Assembly: GCA_946479505.1 (NCBI GenBank)
Contig: CAMLGC010000009.1
Span: forward strand, 1-64,000
DNA from: an uncultured Sphingomonadaceae bacterium
Lineage (GTDB): Bacteria; Pseudomonadota; Alphaproteobacteria; Sphingomonadales; Sphingomonadaceae
DNA length: 64,000 nucleotides
Direction of reading: 5' to 3'
The notes under the pieces: model-generated
Seen by the model: the letters and a program-made list of their open reading frames with translations, nothing else
Database searches by the model: none
Told to the model about the DNA's origin: nothing
In this document: piece after piece, positions 34,347-45,671 of the stretch
How positions within the stretch are numbered: the first letter of the stretch is position 1
How the letters are laid out: every line of letters begins with the position of its first letter
Translations under genes and position numbers: made by a program

Positions 34347-35623
34347 GGCTGCGTCGCTCCTTTTTCAGGTCCGAGATCGACCATGTCGGGCGGGTCGAAG
34401 GTCTTTGCAAGCCTGAGCTCCGGGAACAGCCGCGACCAGGCGAGCGTGATCGCGATCGCTGCGACGCCGCCGGCCACGACCGCGCCGACCGGCCCGAGCA
34501 AGGAGGCCATCAGCCCGGTCTCCGCCTCGCCGAGCTCGTTCGAGGCCGAGATCGTGAGCTGCGATACCGCGCCGACGCGGCCGCGCATCTCGTCGGGCGT
34601 GTGGAGCTGGATCAGCGACTGGCGGACATAGACCGAGACCATGTCGGCGCCACCCGCGACGACCAACGCGGCGACGCTGAGCGGGAACCAGGTCGACAGG
34701 CCGAAGGTGAGGATGGCGGCGGCGAAGATCAGCACCGCAGCCAGCATCTTGACGCCGACGTTCGATTTCAGCGGTCGGAACGAGAACCAGATCGAGCCCG
34801 TTGCGGCACCGATCCCCATGCCCGCGGCGAGCACGCCGAGCCCGGTCGCGCCGACATGGAGGATGTCGCGGGCATAGACGGGGAGCAGCGCGGTCGCGCC
34901 GGCGAGGAGGACGACGAAGAGGTCGAGCGTGATCGCCGCGAGCACCAGCCGGTTGTCGCGGACATAGGAAAAGCCGTCGGCGATGCGCTGGAGCGGACGG
35001 CGGTGCTTCTGCACCGGCGGCTGCGGAACCTTGCCGATCAGGAAGATCATCGCCAGCGCGAAGGCGAGCAGCGCGGCGATGGTGCCATAGGCGAGCTCGG
35101 GGTGGATCGCATACAGCACGCCGCCGACGCTCGGCCCGGCGATGGTGCCGGTCTGCCACGCGATCGAGCTGACCGCGATCGCGGTCGGCAGGCTTTCGCG
35201 CGGGACGAGGTTGGGGGCGAGCGCCGAATAGGCCGGCCCCGAAAACGCGCGCGCGACGCCGACGAAGCCCGCGGCGAGGAAGAGAAACGGCAGCGTCAGG
35301 TCTCCTGCGGCGGTCAGCAGCCCGAGCATGACGGCGTTGAGCGTGAGCAACGCCGTGGTGCCGCGGATGATCCAGCGGCGGTCGAATGTGTCGGCGACGA
35401 GGCCGACGATCGGCGTCAGCAGGAACAGCGGCACGAACTGCACCAGCCCGATCATGCCGAGGAGGAACGCCGATTGCTTGATGTCGTGCGTCTGGCGGGC
35501 GATGCCATAGACCTGCCAGCCGATCACGATCGCCTGCGCGCTGATCGCGATCGTGCCCGAAAAGCGCGACAGCCAATACGCGCGAAAATTGGCGATGCGT
35601 AAGGGATGGAGAGGCGCGGACAT
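34343..35623 (-). CDS. MFS transporter (EntS-like, MFS_3 family)
   Basis: A 426-residue membrane protein with about 12 hydrophobic segments. The N-terminus [20 protein letters not shown] and the loop between helices 2 and 3 ([17 protein letters not shown]) fit the EntS/MFS_3 subfamily of efflux-type permeases. The mid-protein [16 protein letters not shown] and [11 protein letters not shown] segments are conserved there. The substrate is unknown; EntS exports enterobactin in E. coli, but no siderophore gene is nearby. It overlaps cysK by four bases, so export of a cysteine-pathway compound is conceivable but only inference. Confidence 0.82.
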   Translation of the reverse strand: MSAPLHPLRIANFRAYWLSRFSGTIAISAQAIVIGWQVYGIARQTHDIKQSAFLLGMIGLVQFVPLFLLTPIVGLVADTFDRRWIIRGTTALLTLNAVMLGLLTAAGDLTLPFLFLAAGFVGVARAFSGPAYSALAPNLVPRESLPTAIAVSSIAWQTGTIAGPSVGGVLYAIHPELAYGTIAALLAFALAMIFLIGKVPQPPVQKHRRPLQRIADGFSYVRDNRLVLAAITLDLFVVLLAGATALLPVYARDILHVGATGLGVLAAGMGIGAATGSIWFSFRPLKSNVGVKMLAAVLIFAAAILTFGLSTWFPLSVAALVVAGGADMVSVYVRQSLIQLHTPDEMRGRVGAVSQLTISASNELGEAETGLMASLLGPVGAVVAGGVAAIAITLAWSRLFPELRLAKTFDPPDMVDLGPEKGATQP

Positions 35624-35695
35624 GCGCGAGGGCTTTAGGGCGGTGCGGTCCTAACGGACAAGCTGCGAATGTGCGTGGCCGATCTACAAGGATGT

Positions 35696-35757
35696 GCTCC
35701 CGCGGATGCGGGAGCCCAGAGTCCTGATCCGGCTGGATTCCCGCCTTCGCGGGAACA
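35696..35757. repeat. Paired palindromic repeat upstream of the MFS gene
   Basis: Left arm GCTCCCGCGGATGCGGGAGC, right arm ATTCCCGCCTTCGCGGGAA, separated by CCAGAGTCCTGATCCGGCTG. It lies between the start of the MFS gene and the 3' end of the hydrolase gene. Confidence 0.75.
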
Positions 35758-35762
35758 CTGGT

Positions 35763-36587
35763 TCACCTCCCCAAGAACGTCAGCAGATCCTCGGTCAGCC
35801 GGTTGCCTTCGGTGGCGAAGAGGCCGTGGGGCTGGCCGTCATATTCGACGAGCTGAGCCTGCGAGATGCCCTTTGCCGCCTGTCGTCCGGTCGCATCGAT
35901 CGGGACGGTCTGGTCGCCGGTGCCGTGGATGACGAGCGTCGGCACATCGAAGGCGGGCAGATCGGGGCGGAAGTCGGTGAAGCCGAACGACTTGGCGCAG
36001 GCGAGCGTCGGACGCAGGCCAGCCTGCATCGCCAGCCGCCAGGCCCAATCGATCCGCTCGTCGGTGACGGGGTGCGAGACGAAGCCGACGCCGAAGAAAT
36101 CCTTGAAAAAGCCGCGCAGGAAGGTCGGGCGATCGTCCTTGAGGTTCTGTGCGATCTCCTTGAGCATGCTTTCGGGCACGCCGTCGGGATTGTCGTCGGT
36201 CTGGAGCATGTAGGGCACGACCGAGCTCACCAGCGCCGCGCCGATCACGCCGCGGCCGCCGTGGCGCGACATGTAGCGCGCGACCTCGCCACCGCCCATC
36301 GAGAAGCCGACGATCGTGGCATCCTGGTCGGCGCCTGTCTCCTTCATCACGTCTGCGAGATCGTCGGCGAGGCTGTCGTAATCGTAGCCGTTCCAGGGCT
36401 GACCCGACCGGCCGAAGCCGCGCCGATCGTATGCGATCGCGCGAAAGCCCGCGTCGGCGAGCGCGAGCATCTGCGGATCCCAGCTATCGGCCGACAGCGG
36501 CCAGCCGTGGATCAGGATGATGGGACGGCCGCTGCCCCAATCCTTGACGTAGATGTCGGTGCCGTCCCGCGTCTTGATGGTGGGCAT
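35763..36587 (-). CDS. Alpha/beta hydrolase, non-heme chloroperoxidase/esterase type
   Basis: A 274-residue alpha/beta hydrolase. The oxyanion motif is IHGWPLSADSW. The nucleophile elbow is GFSMGGGEV (Ser about 98), and the acid and base fall in VIHGTGDQTVP and GQPHGL. The pattern, including RRGFGRSGQPWNGYDYD, matches bacterial cofactor-free haloperoxidases and arylesterases. These usually act as esterases or perhydrolases; the natural substrate is unknown. The ATG at 36587 has GGAGA upstream; a longer in-frame extension reaches into the divergent DUF885 gene and is not credible. Confidence 0.86.
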   Translation of the reverse strand: MPTIKTRDGTDIYVKDWGSGRPIILIHGWPLSADSWDPQMLALADAGFRAIAYDRRGFGRSGQPWNGYDYDSLADDLADVMKETGADQDATIVGFSMGGGEVARYMSRHGGRGVIGAALVSSVVPYMLQTDDNPDGVPESMLKEIAQNLKDDRPTFLRGFFKDFFGVGFVSHPVTDERIDWAWRLAMQAGLRPTLACAKSFGFTDFRPDLPAFDVPTLVIHGTGDQTVPIDATGRQAAKGISQAQLVEYDGQPHGLFATEGNRLTEDLLTFLGR

Positions 36588-36717
36588 GGTCGTTCTCCGG
36601 TGAATCGGTGCGGCGTGAACGAGCGGATCGGCGGACCCGTTCCTGTTCCGCATGGTACGCTGGCGCTCGCGGGCGCGACCTGCCAGCATCACGCGAAGCC
36701 GAATCGGGGAGAAGACA

Positions 36718-38469
36718 ATGCGCGCACGGTTGCTCATGGGGATTGCTGTGGCGGCGCTGGCGGCCTGCTCGCCCGGCGGGACCGGGAACGAGGCGGCAGG
36801 CGCGGATGCCGGGGCGCAGGTTCCGGGCGATCCCAACTGGAAACCGTTCGTCGACGATTTCATTGCGGGCTGGTTCCAGCTCGATCCGTCGTTCGCGGTC
36901 TATCAGGGCAAGCACGAGTTCGACGGACAGCTTCCCGACTGGAGCGAGGCGGGGCTCGCCAAGCAGATCGCCTATCTGCACCAGGCGATCGGGAAGGCGC
37001 AGCATTTCACGCCCGAGACGCTCAACCCGCAGCAGCGCTTCGAGCGCGACTATCTGATTCAGGTGGCCAAGGGAAAATTGTTCTGGCTGGAGGATGCCGA
37101 CCAGCCGCATACCAATCCCGCCTTCTACGTCGGCGGCGGGCTCGACCCCAACGTCTATATCGCGCGCAACTATGCCGACAAACCGACGCGGATGAAGGCG
37201 GTGATCGCGATGTTCGAGCGGGTGCCGGAGGCCGCGAAGAACATCCGCGCGAACCTCAAGACGCCGCTGCCGGAAAGCTTCATCGAATACGGCGTCGCCG
37301 GCTTCGGCGGATTTGCCGATTTCTACGCCGGCGGGGCGCGGGAGGCATTCGCGGACGTCGACGATTCAGCGCTCCAGAAACAGTTCGCCGATGCCTCTGC
37401 CAAGGCGTCGAAAGCGATGCGCGATCTGGCGACGTGGCTCGCGAGCCAGCGGCCCGGCGCCACCACCGATTTCGCACTGGGTCCTCAGCTTTTCTCGAAG
37501 ATGCTGAGCGCGACCGAGGGGGTGAACATTTCGCTCGACGAGCTCGAGGCAATCGGCCGGGCGGACCTCGAGAAGAATCAGGCGGCGCTCAAGCAGGCCT
37601 GCGCAAAATACACGCCCGGCGCGACGATCCAGGCGTGCACCGAGAAGATGCAGGCGGACAAGCCGGCAGGCGGGCCGGTGGTCGCCGCGCGCAAGCAGAT
37701 TCCGGAGCTGCGCGACTTCGTCGTCAGCCACGATCTCGTCAGCATCCCCGGCACCGAGGAGGCCAAGGTCGAGGAAAGCCCGCCGTATAATCGGCAGAAT
37801 TCGGCCTATATCGATCCGCCGGGGCCGTTCGATAAGGGAATTCCGTCGGTCTATTACATCTCGCCGCCCGATCCCTCGTGGTCGAAGGAGGTGCAGCAGG
37901 GCTTCATTCCGGGCAAGGCGGACCTGCTTTTCACCACCATCCACGAGGTGATGCCCGGCCACTTCGTCCAGTTCCTGCACGCCAACCGCTCGCCGTCGAT
38001 CTTCGGGCGGTTGTTCGTCGGCTATGCCTATGCCGAAGGCTGGGCGCATTATGCCGAGCAGATGATGTGGGATGCGGGATACGGCGCGGGCAATCCCGAA
38101 ATCCATATCGGCCAGCTATCGAACGCATTGCTGCGCGACTGCCGCTTCCTCTCGGCGATCGGGCTCCATACCAAGGGCATGACGCAGGAGCAGTCGAAGG
38201 CGATGTTCGTCGACGAATGCTATCAGGACGAGGGCAATGCGCGGCAGCAGGCGGCGCGGGGCACGTATGATCCGGCCTATCTCAACTACACGATGGGCAA
38301 GCTGATGATCCTGCGGCTGCGCGACGATTGGACCGCGAGCCGGGGCGGCAGAGAGGCGTGGAAGGCGTTCCACGACCAGTTCCTGAGCTATGGCGGCCCG
38401 CCGATCCCCTTGGTGCGGCAAGCGATGATGGGCGAGCCCGAGCCGCGCGCGCTGTTCCCCGGTCAATAG
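36718..38469 (+). CDS. DUF885 family lipoprotein (putative metallopeptidase)
   Basis: The 583-residue exported protein starts MRARLLMGIAVAALAACSPG, giving a lipoprotein signal with Cys17. The DUF885 domain covers most of the rest. Its putative zinc site is visible as TIHEVMPGHFVQFLHA, an HExxxGH arrangement like M32/thermolysin-like gluzincins, with a later EGWAHYAEQMMW as the third-ligand helix. Members are believed to be peptidases and are often co-located with other peptidases in sphingomonads. The M16 and M13 peptidases further along the window have a similar exported, oligopeptide-type profile. Confidence 0.84.
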   Translation: MRARLLMGIAVAALAACSPGGTGNEAAGADAGAQVPGDPNWKPFVDDFIAGWFQLDPSFAVYQGKHEFDGQLPDWSEAGLAKQIAYLHQAIGKAQHFTPETLNPQQRFERDYLIQVAKGKLFWLEDADQPHTNPAFYVGGGLDPNVYIARNYADKPTRMKAVIAMFERVPEAAKNIRANLKTPLPESFIEYGVAGFGGFADFYAGGAREAFADVDDSALQKQFADASAKASKAMRDLATWLASQRPGATTDFALGPQLFSKMLSATEGVNISLDELEAIGRADLEKNQAALKQACAKYTPGATIQACTEKMQADKPAGGPVVAARKQIPELRDFVVSHDLVSIPGTEEAKVEESPPYNRQNSAYIDPPGPFDKGIPSVYYISPPDPSWSKEVQQGFIPGKADLLFTTIHEVMPGHFVQFLHANRSPSIFGRLFVGYAYAEGWAHYAEQMMWDAGYGAGNPEIHIGQLSNALLRDCRFLSAIGLHTKGMTQEQSKAMFVDECYQDEGNARQQAARGTYDPAYLNYTMGKLMILRLRDDWTASRGGREAWKAFHDQFLSYGGPPIPLVRQAMMGEPEPRALFPGQ

Positions 38470-38494
38470 GAGCGCATCGCGTTCGGCGTGACCG

Positions 38495-39373
38495 TCAGAT
38501 GTCGAGCTGCCGCGTCGCGTTCCAGCGCGTCAGGTTGGCGCGGGCTTCCTGGACGAAGGCGGAGCGGCGAACGCGGGCGAGGAAGAAGTCGGCAATCCAT
38601 TTGCCGGGCTGGCGCAGCGGGCGTTCGACCTGAAGGAGCAGGACGACGCGGGTCCCGCTGGTGTCGTTCCACACCTCGTGATCGTAGGTATCGTCGAAGA
38701 CGAGGGTCTCGCCCTCGGCCCAGCGGACGACTCGGTCGCCGAGCCGCATCCGCACGTCGCCGTCGCGCGGGACGATCAGCCCGAGCGTGCAGGTTATCAG
38801 ACCCTTGGTGATGCCGCGATGCGCAGGGATGTGCGCGCCCGGCGCCAGGATCGAGAAGAAGGCGCTGTTGAGGTTGGGAATCTGCGCGACCAGCGCCGCG
38901 GTTTTCGGGCAGCGCGCGAGATTTTCCTCGATCGGATAGCCATAGCCGCGGAGAAAGAACGAGCGCCACATGCCCGGTGCCGCGATCGCGCGGTGATCCG
39001 GCGAGATCGTAGCAAGCGAGGGCGCCGCCCGATCATCGAGCGCGACCGCCGCTGCCTCGTCGCGAATGTTGCGCCAGTGCGCGCGCAACGCCGCCGTCCA
39101 GGGAAATGCGCGCACGTCGAGCACGGGACCGTTGGGAATCATCGACGAGGCGGCGATCAACCGATCGACCAGGCCGCGCAGCCGCTTGCCGATGCGCACG
39201 ATGCGCGGACGGCCGGGGCCAACGCCGAGCGGCGCGCCCCGACCCGCAAGCGCGGAGATCGTGCCGAGATCGGGCAGGCGGCGGCCGACGGGTCGCTGCG
39301 TCGCGCCCGAATTGCGCCATAGTCTCGGCTGCGAAGGTTCGGTCTCGACGCGCACGCTCACTCTCTCGTTCAT
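38495..39373 (-). CDS. Aspartyl/asparaginyl beta-hydroxylase family protein
   Basis: A protein of up to 292 residues with a 2-oxoglutarate/Fe(II) oxygenase cupin domain of the Asp/Asn hydroxylase type. The Fe-ligand and adjacent segments are AHRGITKG (first His) and VFDDTYDHEVWND (second His). FSILAPGAHIPAHRG and a basic C-terminal patch are also typical. The target residue or lipid is unknown. The start is uncertain: the ATG at 39371-39373 adds about 58 arginine-rich residues before a segment resembling the usual N-terminus (VRIGKRLRGLVDRLIAASS), and GTG at 39197-39199 would give the more usual length. Confidence 0.75.
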   Translation of the reverse strand: MNERVSVRVETEPSQPRLWRNSGATQRPVGRRLPDLGTISALAGRGAPLGVGPGRPRIVRIGKRLRGLVDRLIAASSMIPNGPVLDVRAFPWTAALRAHWRNIRDEAAAVALDDRAAPSLATISPDHRAIAAPGMWRSFFLRGYGYPIEENLARCPKTAALVAQIPNLNSAFFSILAPGAHIPAHRGITKGLITCTLGLIVPRDGDVRMRLGDRVVRWAEGETLVFDDTYDHEVWNDTSGTRVVLLLQVERPLRQPGKWIADFFLARVRRSAFVQEARANLTRWNATRQLDI

Positions 39374-39509
39374 CCCGTTTCGCCGTTTCCGCGCCGCGAT
39401 TCGGCGTCGTTCTCGGCCACTCCCGCTTGCGCCCTTACGCGTGTTCTTGGTCCAAATGATGGCCACGCACCGCTTGGCGGGGGCCGGTGGTTCGGAGTAA
39501 ACGGCAGCG

Positions 39510-42419
39510 ATGTTCGCTTTCCCCGGCGCGTTGCGCCTGCTTCTCCTGTCGCTGCTCCTCGTCGTGCCGGCCACCGTCGATGCTCAGTCGACGGCGCCCG
39601 TACCGCGCACGCAGGCTGCGCCTGCCGACGTCTTCCAGCAGCCCGGCTGGCTCTACGAAGGCAGCGACATCACCCCCGATCCCGATTGGCATTTCGGGAC
39701 GCTGCCCAACGGCCTGCGCTACGCGGTGCGGCGCAACAGCGTGCCGCCGGGGCAGGTCGCGATCCGGGTGCGGATCGACGCGGGCTCGCTCGCCGAGAAT
39801 GAAAACGAGCGGGGATTCGCGCATTTCATCGAGCACCTCTCGTTCCGCGGATCGAAGGGCGTGCCGGACGGCGAGGCGCGGCGCATCTGGCAGCGGCTCG
39901 GCGCAACCTTCGGCTCCGACACCAATGCGCAGACGACGCCGACCCAGACGGTCTATCAGCTCGATCTGCCGTCGGCGACGCAGGCGTCGGTCGACAAGAG
40001 CCTCGAATTGCTCGCGGGCATGATGGCCGAACCCAATCTCAGCCCGGCGGCGCTCGATGCCGAGCGGCCGGTGGTGCTCGCCGAGCAGCGCGAGCAGCCG
40101 GGCGCGCAGGTCAGGTTCAGCGATCTGATCCGCCAGACCTTCTTCGCCGGCCAGCCGCTCGCCGAGCGCTCGCCGATCGGCAACATCAAGACGCTCGAGG
40201 CGGCGACGTCGGAGGCGGTGCGGGCGTTTCACGATCGCTGGTATCGGCCGAGCCGCACCGTCGTCGTGCTCGTCGGCGATATCGATCCCGCCGTCGCGGG
40301 ACAGCTCATCGCCCAGAATTTCGGCGGCTGGAAGGGCGTCGGCCCCGATCCCGCCGATCCCGATTTCGGCACGCCCGACGCGTCGCAACCCGCGGGCGGG
40401 GCGCTGGTCGAGCCGAGCCTGCCGCCGCTCGTGGCGATGGCGGTGGTGCGGCCGTGGCACTTCAACCAGGATACGGTGATCTTCAACCAGAAGCGCATGG
40501 TCGACATGATCGCCGCGCGCGTCATCAACCGCCGGCTCGAGACGCGGGCGCGCGCCGGGGGCAGCTACATCCAGGCGCAGGTGAGCCTCGACGATGTGTC
40601 GCGATCGGTCAACGGCACCTTCGTCAACATCATGCCGATCGGCGACGATTGGGAAGCGGCGGTGCGCGACGTGCGCGCGGTGATCGCCGACGCGAAGGCG
40701 AATCCCCCGTCGCAGGCCGAGATCGACCGCGAGGTCGCCGAGATCGATTCGATCATGAAGAACGGCGTGCTGACCGCCGCGGCCGAGCAGGGCGCCGACC
40801 TTGCCGACACGATGGTGAGCGCGCTCGACATCCGCGAGACGACGACGTCGGCGGAATCGAGCTACGCGATCTTCACCGGCGCGGTCGCCAAGAAGATGTT
40901 CACGCCTGCAGCGGTGCTCGCCTCGACGCGCAAGATTTTCGACGGAGTCGCCCGACGCGCGGTCGTTACCACGCGCGAGGCCGATCCCAATACCGCCGCC
41001 AAGCTGGCGGCAGCGATGAAGGAGGATGTGTCGGGGCTCGCGGGCAAGCGCAAGCAGCTCGCCGATATCGCGTTCTCCCAGCTTCCCAAGCTCGGCCCGC
41101 CGGGAACGGTGGTGAGTCGCCAGGCGGTCGCCGGGCTCGACATGGAGCGGGTGGTCTTCTCCAACGGCGTGCGGCTCATGCTCTTCCCGAACGATGCCGA
41201 GGACGGCCGCGTCTATGTCAATGTGCGCTTCGGCGGCGGCTACAACGCGCTGCCCGCCGATCGGGAGGTGCCCGCATGGGCGGCCGATCTCGCGCTCGTT
41301 TCGAGCGGTATCGGAAAGCTGGGCCAGGACGAGCTCGATGCGCTCACCGCGGGGCGGCGGATCGGGATGGACTTTGGCATCGATGGCGACGCGTTCTCGC
41401 TTTCGGCGATGACCTCGCCCGCCGACCTCGAAGACCAGCTCACGCTGATCGCGGCCAAGCTCGCCGAACCGGGGTGGGACCCCAACCCCGTGACCCGCGC
41501 GCGCGCGGTGATGATCGCCGGCTATCCCAGCCTCGCCGGATCGCCCGCGGGCGTGATCGCGCGCGATCTCGAAGGGCTGCTCCACGATGGCGATCCGCGC
41601 TGGACGACCCCCGATCCCGAGACGATCGCGGCGCTGACGCCCGAGAAATTCCGCGCGCTTTGGGAGCCGCTGCTCGCGCAGGGGCCGATCGAGGTGCAGG
41701 TGTTCGGCGACATCCCCGCCGACGAGGCGATCGCGGACGTGGCGGAGAGCATCGGCGCCTTGAAGCCGCGCCCCGCCACCGCGACGGCCGCGCCGCCGAT
41801 TCGCTTTCCCGATCATGTCGCGAGCCCCATCGTTCGCACGCATACGGGGCCGGAAAACCAGGCGGCGGCGGTGATCGCCTGGCCGACTGGCGGCGGGATC
41901 GAGCACATTGCCGAGGCGCGGCGGCTCGAAGTGCTCGCGGCGGTGATGGGAGACCGGCTGATCGAGCAGCTCCGCTCGCAGGCGGGCGTGAGCTACAGCC
42001 CGCAGGTCGCGAGCGAATGGCCGATCGGGCTCGGCGGCGGCGGGCGGCTGATCGCGATCGGGCAGGTGCCGCCCGAGAAGACCGAATTCTTCTTCACTCT
42101 GGCGCGCAAGATCGCCGCCGATCTCGTCGCCAATCCGATCAGCGATGACGAGCTCCAGCGGGTCGTCACGCCGCTGACGCAATATGTGCTGCGCGCCTCG
42201 ACCGGCAACCAGTTCTGGATGCAGCTATTGGGCGGCGCGACCACCGATCCGCGCCGCATCGCCGCCGCGCGCGCGATCATCCACGATCTCAAAAGCGTGA
42301 CCGCGGCCGATCTTCAGGCGACGGCGCGCACATACCTGCGGCCGGACAAGGATTGGACGATGGAGGTGGTGCCCGAGAAGGTGGCGGCGGCGATGAAGAC
42401 GGACAAGCGCGCCGGGTGA
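39510..42419 (+). CDS. M16 family zinc metallopeptidase, exported
   Basis: A 969-residue pitrilysin-type (insulinase-like) peptidase with a signal peptide (LRLLLLSLLLVVPATVDAQS). The inverted zinc motif HxxEH is HFIEH in GFAHFIEHLSFRGSK, with the distal Glu in LDAERPVVLAEQREQ. The two M16 half-domains follow, the second (from about 510) lacking the catalytic motif as usual. Such proteins in sphingomonads are periplasmic or cell-surface and degrade oligopeptides. The gene has no close partner; katG begins after a 127-base gap. Confidence 0.92.
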   Translation: MFAFPGALRLLLLSLLLVVPATVDAQSTAPVPRTQAAPADVFQQPGWLYEGSDITPDPDWHFGTLPNGLRYAVRRNSVPPGQVAIRVRIDAGSLAENENERGFAHFIEHLSFRGSKGVPDGEARRIWQRLGATFGSDTNAQTTPTQTVYQLDLPSATQASVDKSLELLAGMMAEPNLSPAALDAERPVVLAEQREQPGAQVRFSDLIRQTFFAGQPLAERSPIGNIKTLEAATSEAVRAFHDRWYRPSRTVVVLVGDIDPAVAGQLIAQNFGGWKGVGPDPADPDFGTPDASQPAGGALVEPSLPPLVAMAVVRPWHFNQDTVIFNQKRMVDMIAARVINRRLETRARAGGSYIQAQVSLDDVSRSVNGTFVNIMPIGDDWEAAVRDVRAVIADAKANPPSQAEIDREVAEIDSIMKNGVLTAAAEQGADLADTMVSALDIRETTTSAESSYAIFTGAVAKKMFTPAAVLASTRKIFDGVARRAVVTTREADPNTAAKLAAAMKEDVSGLAGKRKQLADIAFSQLPKLGPPGTVVSRQAVAGLDMERVVFSNGVRLMLFPNDAEDGRVYVNVRFGGGYNALPADREVPAWAADLALVSSGIGKLGQDELDALTAGRRIGMDFGIDGDAFSLSAMTSPADLEDQLTLIAAKLAEPGWDPNPVTRARAVMIAGYPSLAGSPAGVIARDLEGLLHDGDPRWTTPDPETIAALTPEKFRALWEPLLAQGPIEVQVFGDIPADEAIADVAESIGALKPRPATATAAPPIRFPDHVASPIVRTHTGPENQAAAVIAWPTGGGIEHIAEARRLEVLAAVMGDRLIEQLRSQAGVSYSPQVASEWPIGLGGGGRLIAIGQVPPEKTEFFFTLARKIAADLVANPISDDELQRVVTPLTQYVLRASTGNQFWMQLLGGATTDPRRIAAARAIIHDLKSVTAADLQATARTYLRPDKDWTMEVVPEKVAAAMKTDKRAG

Positions 42420-42445
42420 CGTGCCCAGGAGCCGACACGCGATGG

Positions 42446-44742
<2,297 letters not shown>

Positions 44743-44758
44743 TGTGCAGACGTGCCCT

Positions 44759-44784
44759 GCCGCGGCGCTTTTGGGGGCCGCGGC
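44759..44784 (+). terminator. Possible hairpin end behind katG
   Basis: The eight-base palindrome GCCGCGGC appears twice around GCTTTTGGGG, giving a strong stem 17 bases beyond the katG stop. No T tract follows, so this could be a Rho-dependent end or an mRNA-stability hairpin rather than an intrinsic terminator. Confidence 0.35.
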
Positions 44785-44865
44785 GGAGCATGTCGAGCGA
44801 AGTCGCTGTTTGGTGGAAAGCGGAAGAGCGGGTTTCCGTCCATGAATATTCGACGCGGTCATCCG

Positions 44866-45486
44866 CTACGCTGCTGGCGTTGACCACCGTGGAAGAGCTT
44901 CGATCATACGATCAAACGCCGCCACGTCATATCGTGAGCCGTCAGAGACTGCGGCAGGCATCGTCAACGGAAAGCCGACTTGCACACGGCCGGGTAGCAC
45001 CCCGTCGAGTGCCGAATACCACGCCAGCAACGGTGGCTGTAGTCGTGCATGCAGTTCGAAGTTCCGACGTTTGCGGGTGTTGTCCGCTAATGCCCGCTCG
45101 CGAGCCGTTTGCGGGTCGATACTTCCTACAAGATAGCGGTCGGCAAACCCGATGCGGCCTTCAGCGACCGTTTGGCGGGTCGCTGCCAGTTCCAGAAGCC
45201 AGTCATGTTCAGTCGCTTGACCGATCTGCCATAGACACCAAATATAATGGAGCTTGAGCGGATCGGTGTCGCACACCGCGAATGATGCCGTGCTTTCTAG
45301 CGTCAGAGCGGCTTGCCAACGACCAACATTGCGTTCTGCCCAAAAGCTCGCCGCGCCAAGAGGATCGTTAACCCGGTCTGGGATACCTTGTAACCGTCCG
45401 TTCTCCGCGATGGTGTGCCGTGCGCCATGCTGCGCGCACCAAGTGCTTTTCCCGCTGGCGCTGATGCCTTCCACAACGACGATCAT
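44866..45486 (-). CDS. P-loop NTPase/kinase-like protein, compositionally atypical
   Basis: A 206-residue protein with a Walker A motif GISASGKST at residues 7-15, of the type used by small-molecule and nucleoside kinases. A later DRYLVGSIDPQTARERA segment supplies an Asp-Arg pair reminiscent of the kinase core. No specific kinase family is recognisable. Codons such as AAC, CAT and CGA, and lower GC than its neighbours, mark it as an intruder between katG and the acyl-CoA synthetase. The start is uncertain; ATG 45484-45486 precedes the P-loop closely. A phosphotransferase or AAA-type role is plausible only. Confidence 0.55.
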   Translation of the reverse strand: MIVVVEGISASGKSTWCAQHGARHTIAENGRLQGIPDRVNDPLGAASFWAERNVGRWQAALTLESTASFAVCDTDPLKLHYIWCLWQIGQATEHDWLLELAATRQTVAEGRIGFADRYLVGSIDPQTARERALADNTRKRRNFELHARLQPPLLAWYSALDGVLPGRVQVGFPLTMPAAVSDGSRYDVAAFDRMIEALPRWSTPAA

Positions 45487-45671
45487 GCGGCGTCTATCCC
45501 CTGGTGCGATCACCCTCGCAACACGCTGTGCCATACTCGAAGACGTCGAGAATCGGGCATTCTCATGCTGTCCTTCAATGGCAGCCACGGCCGACTGCCG
45601 ACCGCCGCTGTGCTTGGCGCCGCTGACAGGGGGAACGTCGGCGATCGGTGGCGATCAGCCGTCTTCCGTAC

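Noticed and set aside
39435..42182. A 915-codon open frame antisense to the M16 peptidase
   Set aside because: It is an artefact of high GC: its translation is arginine/aspartate-rich with no domain, it has no ribosome site, and the opposite strand encodes a clear M16 protein with HxxEH.
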